The notes: generated by a model from the letters alone, not told the origin. A stretch of 64,000 bases of DNA from Taudactylus pleione (GCA_031769625.1 JAUIMM010000534.1:5296001-5360000); one strand, 5' to 3'; positions 1 to 11,625 are shown, counted from the stretch's first letter. Translations and numbers: made by a program.

Positions 1-165
1 AAAAGGACCAGATCCAGGTTTGGTAAGGGTAGCAGGAAGTAGTGAGCGTTGGAGTGCCAAAGATTATGTGAACAAACAGAAGATGGTGAGAAAAAAAACA
101 CAAAATTAGATGTTCGCAAACAAACACAAACACATTAGGTATAAACACTGTAGTTTTGTTACAAC

Positions 166-1392
166 TTACCTAAAAAATCTGGCCACAACATCATCGCGTA
201 TGGCCCCCCCACATACTGACCTCCGACCAACCTCGGGGGGGCCATCCTCAGGTAAGGCATCCTCTGGCTGCATTGGGACACCACTCCTTATGGCAATGTT
301 GTGAAATATCCCACACAGGACCACAATTTTAGACACCATATCCGGCACATACATGAGCTCGCCACCAGAGCGGTGGAGGCATCTGAATCGGCCTTTTAAA
401 AGGCCGATACAGCGCTCCACCACTTGCCTGGTGGCTGTAAGTGCGGAATTATACGCACTTTGTGGCCCTGGTGTGGGAGCCAAATAAGGAGTGAGCAGCC
501 AGGACATGCAAGGGTATCCACTGTCTCCTGTGAAAAAAAATAGACAACATCAGGAACACTGTGTATCAAGCTTAACATTGTTATGTACTAAAGGTCTCCA
601 CTTACCCAGAAGCCACGCATCACCAGCTTGTAGGTTGGTTAATTTCTGCCATATCCCTGATTGCCGGATGACGAAGGAGTCATGAGCACTTCCTGGTAAT
701 TTAGCATTCAGGGACAGGATCTGGAGGGAGGCATCACATACCACCATTACATTCAGGGAGTGATAGTGTTTACGGTTTCTAAATATTGCCTCCAGCCGTG
801 CTGGAGGCTGAAGTGGTATGTGAGTACCATCCACAACCCCTATGATGTGTGGGAAGCCAGCTATTTGGTAAAAATTGGCCTTGGCCACACTAAGGGCACC
901 CATATCCAAAGGCATTTTAATAAAATGATGGAGGTGCTTGAAAAGTGCCTCCATCACTGCCCTCAGGATCCGGGAAAAGGAGGATTGGGAGATGCCCGCC
1001 ACTATTCCCACCGTTGTTTGAAACGATCCTGAGGCACAGAAATGTAACACCGCCATAAATTGCGTCAGTGGTGGTATTGGTGTTGGACTGTCAATTTGCC
1101 GCTCAAGATCACTTTCTATTAATGAGAGAGTGTCTATGATGATTTTGGGAGGTAGACGGTAGCGTCTTAAAACCTCATCATCGGGCATTCCAAAAAGGGT
1201 GACACGTGTTCGAAATATCTGGGGCCTTGCATGCCTACGATGCCTACGCCTGGGACGAGTTTGAGGTTGGTCGTCTTCCGGGAGCAGGGCCAGAACAATT
1301 CGCCCCAGATCTACCTGAAATTCAAAGTTTACAATGTAAGGCTTTTGAGCCACCCCAAAAGTAACATAAAACAACTTTATGATACCATCCAT
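166..1392 (-). CDS. HARBI1-like Harbinger transposase nuclease, two exons (1392-606, 527-166)
   Basis: The product is the DDE endonuclease of a Harbinger transposon, which cuts at the element ends in partnership with the Myb-like protein. Exon 1 runs 1392 to 606 and ends at a GTAAG donor. Exon 2 starts after a CACAG acceptor at 527 and ends with TAA at 168-166. Together they give 382 residues, close to the family norm of about 350. Visible motifs are GVVDGTHIPL (first catalytic Asp), LPGSAHDS (second Asp) and the C-terminal helix around RQVVERCIGLLKGRFR (catalytic Glu), so the DDE triad is present. The start is uncertain: a TTTCAG just before codon 27 could be an acceptor from an upstream exon, in which case the first residues are not real. 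The last codon sits on AG/GTAAGT, so a further exon beyond the stop is also possible. Confidence 0.85.
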
Positions 1393-1642
1393 AGCTGCTT
1401 ACATGCCGGGGTATTGTCATGATACGTATAAACTGTAAAAAAGCCAAAAATGAGACATCAAAAATTTAGAGGGTGATTTTATGTTTGTCAAATTGGTGCA
1501 AGCCAACACATAAAATAGGCGAAACACACATTTGGCCATCGATGAAAACGACATTGCACACCGTACGTCAAATAGGGGTCAAATGGACCCCAAAAATGGA
1601 AAAGGGAAAAGCAAAACTGGTTTACATGATGAATAAGCCTCG

Positions 1643-1817
1643 AAAAATGCGTTAATTATTTCGCAAATGCAAGTCACTACACCAACAGTCAAAAATGCGT
1701 TAATTATTTCGCAAATGCAAGTCACTACACCAACAGTCAAAAATGCGTTAATTAGTTCGCAAATGCAAGTCACTACACCAACAGTCAAAAATGCGTTAAT
1801 TAGTTCGCAAATGCAAG
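1643..1817. repeat. 48-bp tandem repeat, 3.6 copies, between the two Harbinger genes
   Basis: The unit begins AAAAATGCGTTAATTA and recurs at 1643, 1691, 1739 and 1787, exactly 48 bases apart; the last copy is partial. Copies differ only at a few positions (ATT versus AGT before TCGC). The array lies in the shared upstream region of the two divergent genes, so it could be a binding array for the Myb-like protein. That role is inference. Confidence 0.85.
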
Positions 1818-2253
1818 AAAAATAATGGACTTACCAAAATCGAATATATAAGATTTCCCTCAAAAAGGTCTTTGGGTCCGAAAGCCAAAACAAACTAAAA
1901 TAGATGAAATTAGTGTTAAAAAAAAAATATCAAACAAAAAACCAGAAGTAGACACCAATTGGCCACAAATTAGACTGCACAAAACTTACCAAATCAGGAA
2001 ACGATGGCAAAAAATAAACCAAAAAAATGCGAACGGAAAACCAAAACAACTGTAGCAAACCAAATAAAATACAAACACCGCCAAATCCTCCAACCGCAAA
2101 CAACAAAATCCAACCAACTTAACCGCCAACAATCCAACGCAACCTCGACTCCACACACACCAAGCCATAAATAGTGTTTATTTTCCCGCACAAATTAAGG
2201 ATGAATCATAGGGACGCACAATCAATGATGCGGCCGCAAACTAAGGACGCATG
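1818..2253. other. AT-rich intergenic region of the Harbinger element
   Basis: About 440 bases of A-rich sequence between the 48-bp array and the TATA box of the Myb-like gene. No gene is visible. It presumably contains the promoter of the minus-strand nuclease gene, but no convincing TATA box could be fixed in that direction. Confidence 0.4.
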
Positions 2254-2261
2254 TATAAATA
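2254..2261 (+). promoter_or_regulatory. TATA box of the Harbinger Myb-like gene
   Basis: TATAAATA lies 53 bases before the start codon at 2314 and is followed by ACGTCA, a CRE-like half site. The spacing suits a transcription start near 2285 and a short leader. Confidence 0.55.
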
Positions 2262-2313
2262 CGTCACGAAATCACATTTAATTTCTGGTTGATTTCATTC
2301 TGGAAGCAGAGAC

Positions 2314-3588
2314 ATGGCTTCAGACCAGGGAAACAATGGCCAAAATTCCGGCGGTAAGGCCTTCATGCATTTTGTCTCAATGATTCTTTTAAAACATAAT
2401 ATTGTGCAAGTTGTGAAGTGGCTAAATCTGCATATTTACCCAAATAGGTGAGGAGGATGACATGGAAGAGACTGCTGGCCCCAGTCAACCCGCCAAAGCT
2501 GCCAAAAAAAAAAGGCAGCCACATTTCACAAGCAAGGAGATGGAGGTTTTGATCCAGAAGTGCGTTGACATCCTGCCCCAGGCAGCCAGGAATATGAGCC
2601 AAAGCCAGAAGTGGAGAATGTGGGAGGAGGTCGCCGTTGCTGTCAATAGGGTGGGTGATTATGTCCGTCTAGCCCGGGATGTCAAACGGCGGTAAGTAAA
2701 CACTTTCCCATCCTATAAACAAACCCCATTGTAAAAAAAAGGATAATGGTTCCAATTTCATTCCACAGATGGGCAGACTTCAAATATCGTCTCAAGCAAA
2801 AACTTGCCGACAGGGCTAGGCATGCAAGGGGGACAGGTGGGGGTCCCACCCCTGTGTCATTGGAGTTGACAGACTTAGAAGAGCTGGCACAGGGGTGTGT
2901 GCAGGCTGTGGAGGTGTTTGGCGTGTCCAACATGGATACGGACATGCCAGACTTTGCGGCTCCTCATGTTGGCCAAGGTAAGTCTTGTGATGTCACCAAC
3001 TCTGAAATGCTATTGTGCCAATATGTAGATTCTAATGTGAGTCTTTTCGCATTTTTCCTAACAGAGACAGAGGCGGATGAGTCTGCTCCAGAGGGGAGCC
3101 TTGGCCGCAGAATTTCTGCTGGCTCTGCAGGGGAGGAACCAGTACATCCGGCTGAGGACCCTGCAGAAGCCAGTCCAGGGCGTGCCCCCTCGCAGGCAGT
3201 GGGCCTCCTCACAGAACTCAATTTTAAATCGGATTTCCATACGGAGATTCTGCAGAGGATGGACGCCAGTCTGATACGGGTGGCTGAGGCCCTGGAGCAA
3301 AATGCTGCGGCCAACGTGACCATTGCTCAGGCCCTGGCGGAAAATACCAGGGCCAACATCCGCATCGCCGATGCCCTGGAGCAGCTCGTTCGCCAGCACG
3401 TGGTGGAGCCGACCTCCCTTCCTGCCGGAACATCCGGATCCTCCACCTCTGGCACAACATCAGCCAATCCTCCAAATGTGCCTAGCCCAGAGGCCACAAC
3501 ATCTGCCTCTGGACAGGCCAGCCCGATGGCATCCCGGACCCGGTCTGGCGCCCACCCTCACCCAGCCAAACGGGCGAGAAAACGGTGA
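2314..3588 (+). CDS. Harbinger Myb/SANT-like DNA-binding protein, four exons
   Basis: This is the second protein of Harbinger elements (NAIF1/MSANTD family). It binds the transposon ends and brings the nuclease to DNA in the nucleus. Exons are 2314-2353, 2448-2691, 2769-2977 and 3065-3588. Every border is GT-AG, and joining them gives one 338-residue frame ending TGA. The Myb/SANT-like domain lies in exons 2-3 at about residues 28-110. It starts at RQPHFTSKEMEVLI and runs through VKRRWADFKYRL, where the second splice falls inside an arginine codon. Exon 4 has an acidic stretch, then repeated helical segments of the type VAEALEQNAAANVTIAQAL that may form a coiled coil, and a basic tail (PAKRARKR) resembling a nuclear localisation signal. 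An AATAAA follows at 3797. Confidence 0.85.
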
Positions 3589-3796
3589 CAGCAATGGCGA
3601 CTTTTCCCACACTCCTTCTGTGCTTGGCTCATATTCCTTTCTGGTCAAAACTTCCCTCTCCTTTCTTGTGAAATGTTTTTAATTTTGGTATTTACGTTTA
3701 TGTTACCAGTTATGGCTTTTTTTTTTTTTTTTAACAAATATCTTTGCCACAAAAAAAAGGCTACAAAATATTAGGCCAATTTGTTTGTGTTTAAAC

Positions 3797-3802
3797 AATA
3801 AA
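3797..3802 (+). terminator. Possible poly(A) signal of the Myb-like gene
   Basis: AATAAA lies about 210 bases after the TGA stop in A/T-rich sequence, the right place for 3'-end formation of the Myb-like transcript. Confidence 0.4.
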
Positions 3803-4600
3803 TTTAAAACAAAAAACTGACATTGTATTGTGACATTATTGTCCAAATGGGTTACATTTAATCCTGGCCCTAAAGGCAAAAACTGACCCTCTTAAAAAAA
3901 AAAAAGGCCTCTTTAAGGAACGTTTAAAAAATCACATAGCGATGCAAATTCCACAGTAAACCAAAAAAAAGGGGAGCTAATTAAAACATGATGACATTAT
4001 TGTTACAATAGGCCATAACCAACAAATTGTGGCCAAAATAAAACACCAAAAATGTACGCTAATTGATTGTGTAATCATGACATTAGCAGCTCTGATTTCC
4101 ACCTGCGTACGCTTTTGTGCTATCCCAATAAACTGCTTTCCAAACACATACCAAGCCGGTTTTCAATCCAACACTAATTACTTTACTGACCAGCCGCGAT
4201 TAATCGCAGCACCATCGTTGAGTCCCGGGACGGAGGAGAAGGCCATCGCCAATGTGGTCGAGTAATCCTGACCCTAAGCTGTGCGAGCATTTTGAAGGGA
4301 AAGCGGATGTTCCAGTGACGTATGAGACGGTCCGAACACATTTGACGTTCGCATCTGCTAATGTATGTACGCCCCAAAAACGCCTCGCCACGCCTGCGTT
4401 TTTTCATCTCCACCCCCGTCAACACCCAAAAACGCCCTGTTCTGTCAATCACATTTGACATGTCACTTCCTGTACGCTATTTTAGGAACGAGAGAAAAAA
4501 AGCTCGCAATCTGCCGTACGCACATGCGCAGTGTAACACCGACGCATGCGCGGTTAGTCAACATCGGAACGCAACGAGCGTACTGTTGTTAACGTGCGGC
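3803..4600. other. Non-coding right arm of the Harbinger element
   Basis: No gene is visible. The last 260 bases contain repeated ACGCC, GTACGC and GCATGCGC motifs that are typical subterminal motifs of this element and its MITEs. Confidence 0.45.
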
Positions 4601-4638
4601 TCTGAATGAGGGCCTTTGTTTCTAAATGATCAAATAAG

Positions 4639-5206
4639 GGGGTAGATGTATGATAGCGGCACTTAACGTGCCGCTATAACGCTTCCCGCTTCTCCTCTTT
4701 ACCGAGGCGAAGCAGGAAGCACTACCAATGAGATGTAAGAACATCTCATCGGCCGGAGAGGGAGAGCGTTAACTCCCCACTCCGGCGCTACCCGCCAGAG
4801 ACAGCAGCGCATCAGCCTAGTGCTGATGCACTGTGTCTCTGTCCCAGAATGCTCCACTGAGCATGCGCGGGATCTCGCAAGTATCGCAAGATCCCCGCGT
4901 GCAGCCCTGGAGCCGGCAGCAGCCCCAGTAGGGACAGCGCTGTCCCTGCTGTGGGGATAGGCTAGCGCCAGGCTGTAGCTGTCGATAACGACAGCTACAG
5001 CCGGCCGAATGGTCATGCGTTATGACCGTTCATACATGGCCCTGCTGCTCGGCGCTGTTATCTTGTAGATAGCAGCGCCCATAATGACAGGGGCGCATAG
5101 CGCCCCTGTCATTTACCGCCCAGACCCCGGTCATACATCGGGGAGAAGCGGTATCAGCGCACATAACGTGCGCTGATACCGCTTCTGGGCTTCGTACATC
5201 TACCCC
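4639..5206. mobile_element. Inverted-repeat MITE
   Basis: The left end GGGGTAGATGTATGA pairs with the right end TACATCTACCCC. Just inside are hairpins, AGCGGCACTTAACGTGCCGCT-like on the left and AGCGCACATAACGTGCGCT-like on the right. It has no coding capacity. No clear target duplication is seen, so the superfamily is open. Confidence 0.7.
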
Positions 5207-6116
5207 ATTGTGTTTCTATTGAAGTGCATTCTATCATAACTGAAACAAAGGCTGAGATGGAACACCATGAATAAGGTGTGCTGTGCAGAGTAATATTGTT
5301 ACCAAGTTATAATAGAATCTATCAGGTGAATAAAGATTCTTGTGACACACAATTACATTTTATTGTTAACTCTCTCATAGTATCACCTCAATATTATACT
5401 GTCCAATACAGACAATGCAGGGGGAATGCATTGTGAATTAATAGTTACTGATGAAAGGCATACTAAGGAATAAATATTACTAGTAGTTTACTATACTATT
5501 AATATCTTTATAAATAAATCATATTCTGTTCATTGGAGAGAGGACACAGAGGTCCTAAGGTCATAATACTGACCTACTGTAATGATTGGAGCTGTCAATT
5601 AAGAGGGCACTGTCACTGAATGCTTATACTGCATACAAAAAACATAATAAGAACACTTATCATTATTATGGAAGATTCCGTATGAGGCATCCAGAGTGAT
5701 TTTATAATTCACATAATTTCTACCTTTTCACAATTTTCTTTTCTCTTATTTATATTTCGCTAGATCATATTTGTGGTAGTTAATTTTAACGATTAGATTA
5801 AAAGTGATATTTTATTGCGCTTGATTAGTGCGCCATATATAGACTTCTTTTTTCTTTGTGTCTTATAAGATATCAGATTGGCCTGCATGTACAGACAACA
5901 AAAGACATCGCTAACGACCTGCGGGAGAGCACACTGATTTTCGTTCACTGCATACACGCTGAACGATATGAATGATATACCGTTTAACGATATCGTTATC
6001 GTCCATATCATTCATAAAAATCGTCTAGTGTGTATGTGGCTTACAATGCAATTATGGAGATAGACTCTTCAGGGAGTCAGGGAGATTGCTACTATTTCAG
6101 GGAGTCTCCCTGACAA
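5207..6116. other. AT-rich sequence without recognised genes
   Basis: No open frame with a recognisable product is visible on either strand. A short imperfect palindrome of ATCGTT/AACGAT type occurs around 5955-6010. Confidence 0.4.
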
Positions 6117-6462
6117 CATACTTACCGACTTTTCAGGAATTCTTTCTGGGAGCAGCCGGAGAGGACCTGCTGCTCTCAGTTTCAGGGGACGGGGCCAGAC
6201 TATAGCCGTCGTTAGGCCCTGCCCCTTTTCAGGAAAAATCCGTGATTCACGGGTCCGTGAGGAGGGGTTGGGGCTAAATGACGTGAATCATGCCATTTGG
6301 CCCCGCCCCCTCCCTACAGACCCGCAAATTTCTCGGAAAATCTCCCCATCCTGCCAACTTCACTAGGAAGTGTGCGGGACGCGAGAGATCTGCCTACTCT
6401 TTCGGGGGGTTACCAAAAAAATAGGGAGCCTCATGCGACTCCCCCGAGAGTAGGCAAGTATG
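6117..6462. mobile_element. Short MITE-like element with CATACTT ends
   Basis: The left end CATACTTACCGAC is the imperfect inverse of the right end GTAGGCAAGTATG. The inside is GC-rich and repeats the motif TTTCAGGGA. A further GGCAAGTATGG lies at 6483. No target duplication could be fixed. Confidence 0.45.
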
Positions 6463-6773
6463 CTTGACAATCAGGGAGGATTGGCAAGTATGGTGCATTG
6501 ACACACACATCACTGTGCATACAGCCTCATCCTTACCAGACTGATGGGGTGCACGCTGTACCCACCTCCATCATGTCTGTTCTCCAGGTTGGAGAGGGCA
6601 GGCTGGTCTTCAGCCAGGAAGGCCTTGTTTAGCACTCACATGCAGTCTCTCTCCCGGGCATTGCCCACATTCCACTCGGACTGCTTGCGCTACTTGAGCA
6701 GCGAGACTTTTCTGTCCGGGTGCTGCTGGCTGCCTCACTTCCTTCAGCCACCTCTGGTCTCTAGAGTGACTAT

Positions 6774-7278
6774 GGGCCTGATTCAGAGATGGACGCTATT
6801 GTGATCGCAGTTGCGATTTTGCATGGAGCGCAGCTGCAAAAATATGCTAATAGTTCCAAAGCTTACCCAAGCATAGGGAGGCCCACCACTGCCTTCTCAT
6901 TTGTGTACGACGTCGCTAACTAGTGTAAATCTCGGTAACATCAAGCACATCAATAAGCAATGCAGGCCTTGCGGCAGGTTAGCCCTGTCTCAAATACAGA
7001 GTCCTCCTGACATGCAGAGAGATCTCATGCTGCATAGGAGATCACAGTGGCTAAATTATGCACACCCATGTAATGACTTTAAACGGTAAGACACACCTGC
7101 ATTTTTCTAACCAAGCCCCGAAAAGCTGACTACCTGTCACTCACGAATGGGTTCTCAGTGCGTGTATAACCACAAAACAATCGCTACGCTTGCTCAGTGC
7201 GGCTTTACCCAGTGCAATGGCTAACAACTTCTCAATCTGCATTAAAATCGTCATTGCGTACATCTCTAAATCAGATCC
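6774..7278. mobile_element. Harbinger-type MITE, 505 bp
   Basis: The left end GGGCCTGATTCAGAGATG is inversely repeated at the right as CATCTCTAAATCAGATCC. The flanks are TAT on both sides (6771-6773 and 7279-7281), a 3-bp duplication as expected for Harbinger. There is no coding capacity. Confidence 0.7.
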
Positions 7279-7536
7279 TATGTTTGCCTATGCCCGGCCT
7301 GATGCCACCTACACCGAGAGAGCTGTAACACCACCTAATGAGATCTAATGACAGCATCCTCGGCTTCTTGCGTCCGTGTTTCACCCAGTACGTGACTGGG
7401 AAACACATTCTGATTGCATGTTGCCCCCGTTATCCCGGGAGGGTCAGGGTCTGCAATCAGCATGCAAAGTGCTACGATGCAGCGGCCACAGCTAACTTCC
7501 ATTCCAACTTCCATTTTCAGATTCAGTTGCACACAG

Positions 7537-9286
7537 CAGTGGCGTAACTAAGGCAGGGCGAGAGAAGCATGTGCCCTGGGCGCCGTGGGACCGCAGTGGT
7601 CAGCACTACACATTTACATAGGACCGGCGCTAGGCCTCCCAGCGCCGGTCCTGTGCTGCACTGCTGAGCCCCTTCCCTCCCCCTGAGCGCTTGCCCAATA
7701 GCTCCAGGAGGAGGGTGGCAGGCGGGTGGGCTCAGGCTGTGCTAACACACCCATCGCCACCAGCGCTGGCGGAGATGTGTGTGTTAACCAGCAGCCAATG
7801 AGAGTCAGACGACTCTCATTGGCTGCTGCTGCTGCACACACATCTCCGCCAGCGCTGGAGGCAATGTGTGTGTTAAACAGCAGCCAATGAGAGTCAGATA
7901 GACTCTCATTGACTGCTGCAGCCGCAGCGCCCACTGCAAGAGCCAGCTCCCTTCCGGCTCCTGCAGTGGGTAAATGGAGAGATGTCATGACGTCTCTCCC
8001 ATAATGCAGAGCGCGCCAGTCTGGGAGGACTGACGTGCGGACGGCAACGGCGGGAGCGTGGATTCAGGTAAGAATTTTTCTTTTATTTATTGTTTAATTT
8101 CCGTGTATATTTATCGGGAGGGGGGGTGCTACTAATACGGAGGGGACTACTACTGGTGGCACTGCTTCGGGGGGGGGGGGACCACCACTACTGGGGACTA
8201 CTGCTAGGGGTGATACTACTGGGGGCACTGCATTGGGGGGGACCACTACTGGGGACTAGTACTGGGGGGGATACTGCTGGGGGCACTGCATTGTGGGGGG
8301 ACCACTGCTGGGGACTACTACTGGGGGGGGATACTGCTGGGGGCACTGCATTGGGGGGGACCACTACTGGGTCTACTACATGGGCACTGCATCAAGGGGG
8401 ACTCCTACTGGGGCCGGCCACTATATAAAGGGCACTGTATAGGGGGGACTACTACTGGGGGCACTGCATCAAGGGGGACTCCTACTGGGGCACTTTATAA
8501 GGGGCTCACTACTGGGGGCACTGCACAGGGGGGACCACTACAGGGGGCACTGAAAAGGGAGAACCACTACAGGGGGCACTGAAAAGGGAGAACCACTACA
8601 GGGGGCACTGAAAAGGGAGAACCACTACAGGGGGCACTGAAAAGGGAGAACCACTACAGGGGGCACTGCATAGGGGGGATAACTACTGGGGGCCTGCATA
8701 AGGGGAACTACTGTGGGCCTGCATAAGGGCGGATCACTCCCGGGGGCATTGTATAAAAGGGCACTGCATATGGGGGCTGCATATGGGGGATCACTACTGG
8801 GGGCACTGTATAAGGGGAACTAATGGCAGGCTGCATAAGGGGGACTACTACAGGGGGAACTGTGTAAGGGGCACTGCATATGGGGGATCACTACTGGGGG
8901 CCTGTATAAGGGGAACTAATCGGGGGGCTGCATAAGGCGGACCACTACTGGGGGTACTACATAAGGGGCACTACTGGGGGCCTGCATAAGAGGGACCACT
9001 ACTGGAGGCATTGTATACTGGGGGTACTATATAAGGGGTACTACTGGGGGCCTGCATAAGGGGGACCACTACTAGGGGCACTGCATAGGTGGGACTGTAT
9101 AAGGGGCACTGCATTAAGGTGCAAATGGAGAAATTTTCCCAGTGACAAGAAAGGGGCGTGTCATGTTGTCACGCCCCTTTTTTAGTGGTCATGTCCCTTG
9201 TGACCACGCCCATTTTACGCACATAGTGGGGGGGGACTCCATTTTCAAATTTGCCCTGGGCTCCAAATACCCTAGTTACGCCACTG
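7537..9286. mobile_element. Non-autonomous hAT element, 1750 bp, exact 8-bp duplication
   Basis: The terminal inverted repeats are CAGTGGCGTAACTA on the left and TAGTTACGCCACTG on the right. They are flanked by the identical octamer GCACACAG at 7529-7536 and 9287-9294, the hAT signature. No transposase is encoded. The left half contains a second inverted pair around GACTCTCATTGGCTGCTG. The middle is a long G-rich minisatellite. Confidence 0.93.
8105..9115. repeat. G-rich minisatellite inside a hAT element
   Basis: About 1 kb of degenerate repeats built from GGGGGCACTGCATAAGGGG and GGGGACTACTACTGG. A cleaner stretch at about 8536-8660 repeats GGGGGCACTGAAAAGGGAG in roughly 32-base steps. Runs of four to ten G recur on one strand, so G-quadruplex formation is plausible. 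The open frame across part of it is a by-product of the repeat. Confidence 0.85.
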
Positions 9287-9294
9287 GCACACAG

Positions 9295-9480
9295 ATATAC
9301 TGTACGAGTGTCGCATATTATCAAATTAATCAGCACAGTTTCCTGGTGCGTCCTAGTTGCATTACATTGTCATTTAGATGCATTTTTGGAAAAAAAAGAT
9401 GCTCAATGCTAGCAGAGTTGCACGAGATCTGGCGCTCACTCACACCAGGCATATTATGCTGCATGGCGTATTGGGCTAGA
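9295..9480. repeat. Dispersed repeat, copy 1
   Basis: The segment ending AAAGATGCTCAATGCTAGC and then GTTGCACGAG resembles 10620-10730 (AAAGATGCTCGATGCTACGG, then TCACACGGAG). Both have the same CGCATATTA- and TGCATCAC-like surroundings. The family is not recognised. Confidence 0.35.
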
Positions 9481-9640
9481 TGAGCAAGGACACATACAGT
9501 ATGTAAATCAGAATAGAGCAGAAAGAGATAGAGGTACTACTCTTTTAATAATTGTTTTTGAATATGAATGATGTTTATAATAAAAATTTTGCTAGACATA
9601 TTTATTAATTTATAATGTTAGAATTTTCTGATATTATCAT

Positions 9641-9923
9641 CAGAGCCGTAACTAGACTTTTCGGTGCCCTGTGCCAGAGAGATCACTGGCACCCCCCCCC
9701 CCCATTTTTTTGTAAATAGGAACATAAGCACCTGATAAAGGGCCATGGCCTCATGGGGAAGGGCCAGGGAAGAGATAGGGGAGGCCAGGACATGCTGGGA
9801 ATAAAAGAGGAAGCTACAAGTGAGAATGACAATAAACAGAAAATTGGCAGACCCAAACAGCGTCCCCTGTCCTGCGGTGCCCTGTGCCATGGCACTGGTT
9901 ACACCACCCTAGTTACGGTCCTG
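9641..9923. mobile_element. Short non-autonomous hAT element, 283 bp
   Basis: The ends are CAGAGCCGTAACTAG and CTAGTTACGGTCCTG, with the octamer ATTATCAT on both sides (9633-9640 and 9924-9931). The TIR is related to that of the 7537-9286 element. A diverged copy in the opposite orientation lies at 36398-36849. Confidence 0.92.
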
Positions 9924-9931
9924 ATTATCAT

Positions 9932-10459
9932 TTATTGACTCCTTATGTTAAATACTTGTAGTTGAATCAAGCAATTTATATTATACTGACAACTCTGAAT
10001 ACAGTATTTATATTTGCGTGAACACAGTGGGAAGTCAGAGGTGATGTTAGTTGGAGGAAGTTAATCATATTTCTGTCTTTTTTTAACATATTACATTATC
10101 TATGTCTACTATCTATGACTTGTCTCCTGGGGAATGCCAGTGACCGCATATGGGGATCTCCCTGCCCACCAATTAATATGACCACAAATAAATTATATTA
10201 TACTATATAAATACAGAAAGACTTCAAAATTAATAGGAGCCAATATCTTGGGGAAAATGTAAGGATCCCCAGGTTGTTTGAACGGGCGTTCCGCAGCAGA
10301 TATCAGAGATACAGATGTGTCCTCATACATCTAACCTTGCTGTGGCGTGACTTGGTAGTAACACAAAGCATCTTGTACGATTCTTTCCCTCAACTGCGTC
10401 TTATTCGCACAGCGTATAGGACGCACCAGCAGCTTCTGCTGATTAAAATGATATACGGC
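9932..10459. other. No recognised feature
   Basis: AT-rich sequence without a gene or repeat that could be identified on either strand. Confidence 0.35.
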
Positions 10460-10735
10460 ATGCCTATATTCTGTGTGCGACTGCGGCTGTATTTACAGTA
10501 TATGCGAAATACTACGTTATAGTATCACAGCCACTGACACTGTACATAGCATTTTGCATGCATATACTGTACAGCTGAGGCTGCACACAGTATATATGCA
10601 TGGCGCATATAATTTTGTTCAGCAGAAGTTTCTTGTGCAACCTATTTGCATCACTGTGCGAATAAGACGCATCTGAAGTGAAAAAAGTCACACGAAAGAT
10701 GCTCGATGCTACGGAGTCACACGGAGCTCATGCGT
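10460..10735. repeat. Dispersed repeat, copy 2
   Basis: Shares AAAGATGCTC(A/G)ATGCTA and its flanks with 9380-9430. Two internal segments rich in ACTGTAC and GCATAT are partly palindromic. The family is not recognised. Confidence 0.35.
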
Positions 10736-10989
10736 TATGTGTAACGTGACTTGTAGCGCTCAGAGGATAGACGTATGTGGATTGTGGATACATCAGTACC
10801 CAGTTGCAGAAACAGCTCTCATAAATTTCTATGAGGGCTGCTAAATTGTCAAATTTTCAGAGCTCCGGAATGTTAAGCCAACTTCAGGGGATTGGTAAAT
10901 TCAACCAAAAAAAATATATATTAGATGTTATCTTCTCATCATTAAAAATACAGATTGTGATAATTAGGACGGAGTGCATTTCATATGCA

Positions 10990-11625
10990 AGGAGTTAAAG
11001 TAAACACCTGAGCCTGTGGGTGTCGGCCTCTAGACAAGAAGGGTCTAGTTGTTTAGTGAGGTAGTGTTGTGGGGCGGGGTTAGGTTTGGTTAGCCTATAG
11101 GATTGGCAGCGGGTAGGTCAGTGCTATTTCAGAGTTGCTGCTTGGCAGCCATTTTATAGAAATTTCTCTGGTCGGCTGTTTCCCGCCCTCCCTCCCTTAT
11201 TCATTGAGTTGTTTGGTGTCGGCTTTTCTTGTGGCGGGAAAGAACGGTAGTAGTCGCTATCTGTCTTTGGAGCTTGAGGTGCTCTCCCTTCCAATACATG
11301 GCTTAGGCTGATTTTACCCTACTGGGGTCAGCGGCAACCACCTAACCAGGCGGGCCTCATGTTGTGTCATTGGGGTGGGAGGTGGATACCTTGGGCGTGG
11401 TAATGGGCTGGCTGCTCGCCTCCCATTTAGAAGATCAATGTGAGTATGCAGTTGGTGATCTTGCATTGTGGGGCCGTTCTTTCTGCGCCACCATACTTTG
11501 TCTGTCTTTCTTTCTTATTCTATTAGTTAGTTCAGTTATACATTAAATAGTTTAATTAGTTTAAAATTAAATAAAGCTGACCTTCCTTTCCCCTTATATA
11601 AATCTCTGTGTCATTATTTCATTAT
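10990..11625. other. GC-rich block, possible solo LTR or promoter region upstream of the Ig gene
   Basis: The block is clearly richer in G and C than its flanks and contains GGGGCGGGG, a CCGCCCTCC stretch, an AATAAAGCTGACC motif at about 11570 and a TATATAAAT at 11596. This order suits an LTR-like unit, but no second copy is present. Alternatively it contains the promoter and leader of the Ig receptor gene, whose start codon lies at 11722. The sequence does not decide between these. Confidence 0.3.

Larger units (their letters stand above)
1..4614. mobile_element. PIF/Harbinger DNA transposon, autonomous-looking, left end outside window
   Basis: The stretch carries the two genes that define PIF/Harbinger elements, arranged divergently: a HARBI1-like nuclease on the minus strand and a Myb/SANT-like protein on the plus strand. 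The right end reads ...CTCTGAATGAGGGCC at 4600-4614. Read inward this is GGCCCTCATTCAGAG, the same 15 bases that begin the Harbinger-type MITE at 22165. The subterminal region at 4340-4600 is rich in GTACGC and GCATGCGC motifs, like the subterminal parts of the MITE at 26548. The matching left TIR must lie before base 1, so the 3-bp target duplication cannot be checked. Both genes are open across all exons, so the copy may be young. Confidence 0.85.

Noticed and set aside
3058..3475. Minus-strand frames over the last exon of the Myb-like gene
   Set aside because: These are shadows of the GC-rich coding exon on the other strand.
8090..8428. A 112-codon frame rich in Gly, Leu and Thr
   Set aside because: It is the translation of the G-rich minisatellite.
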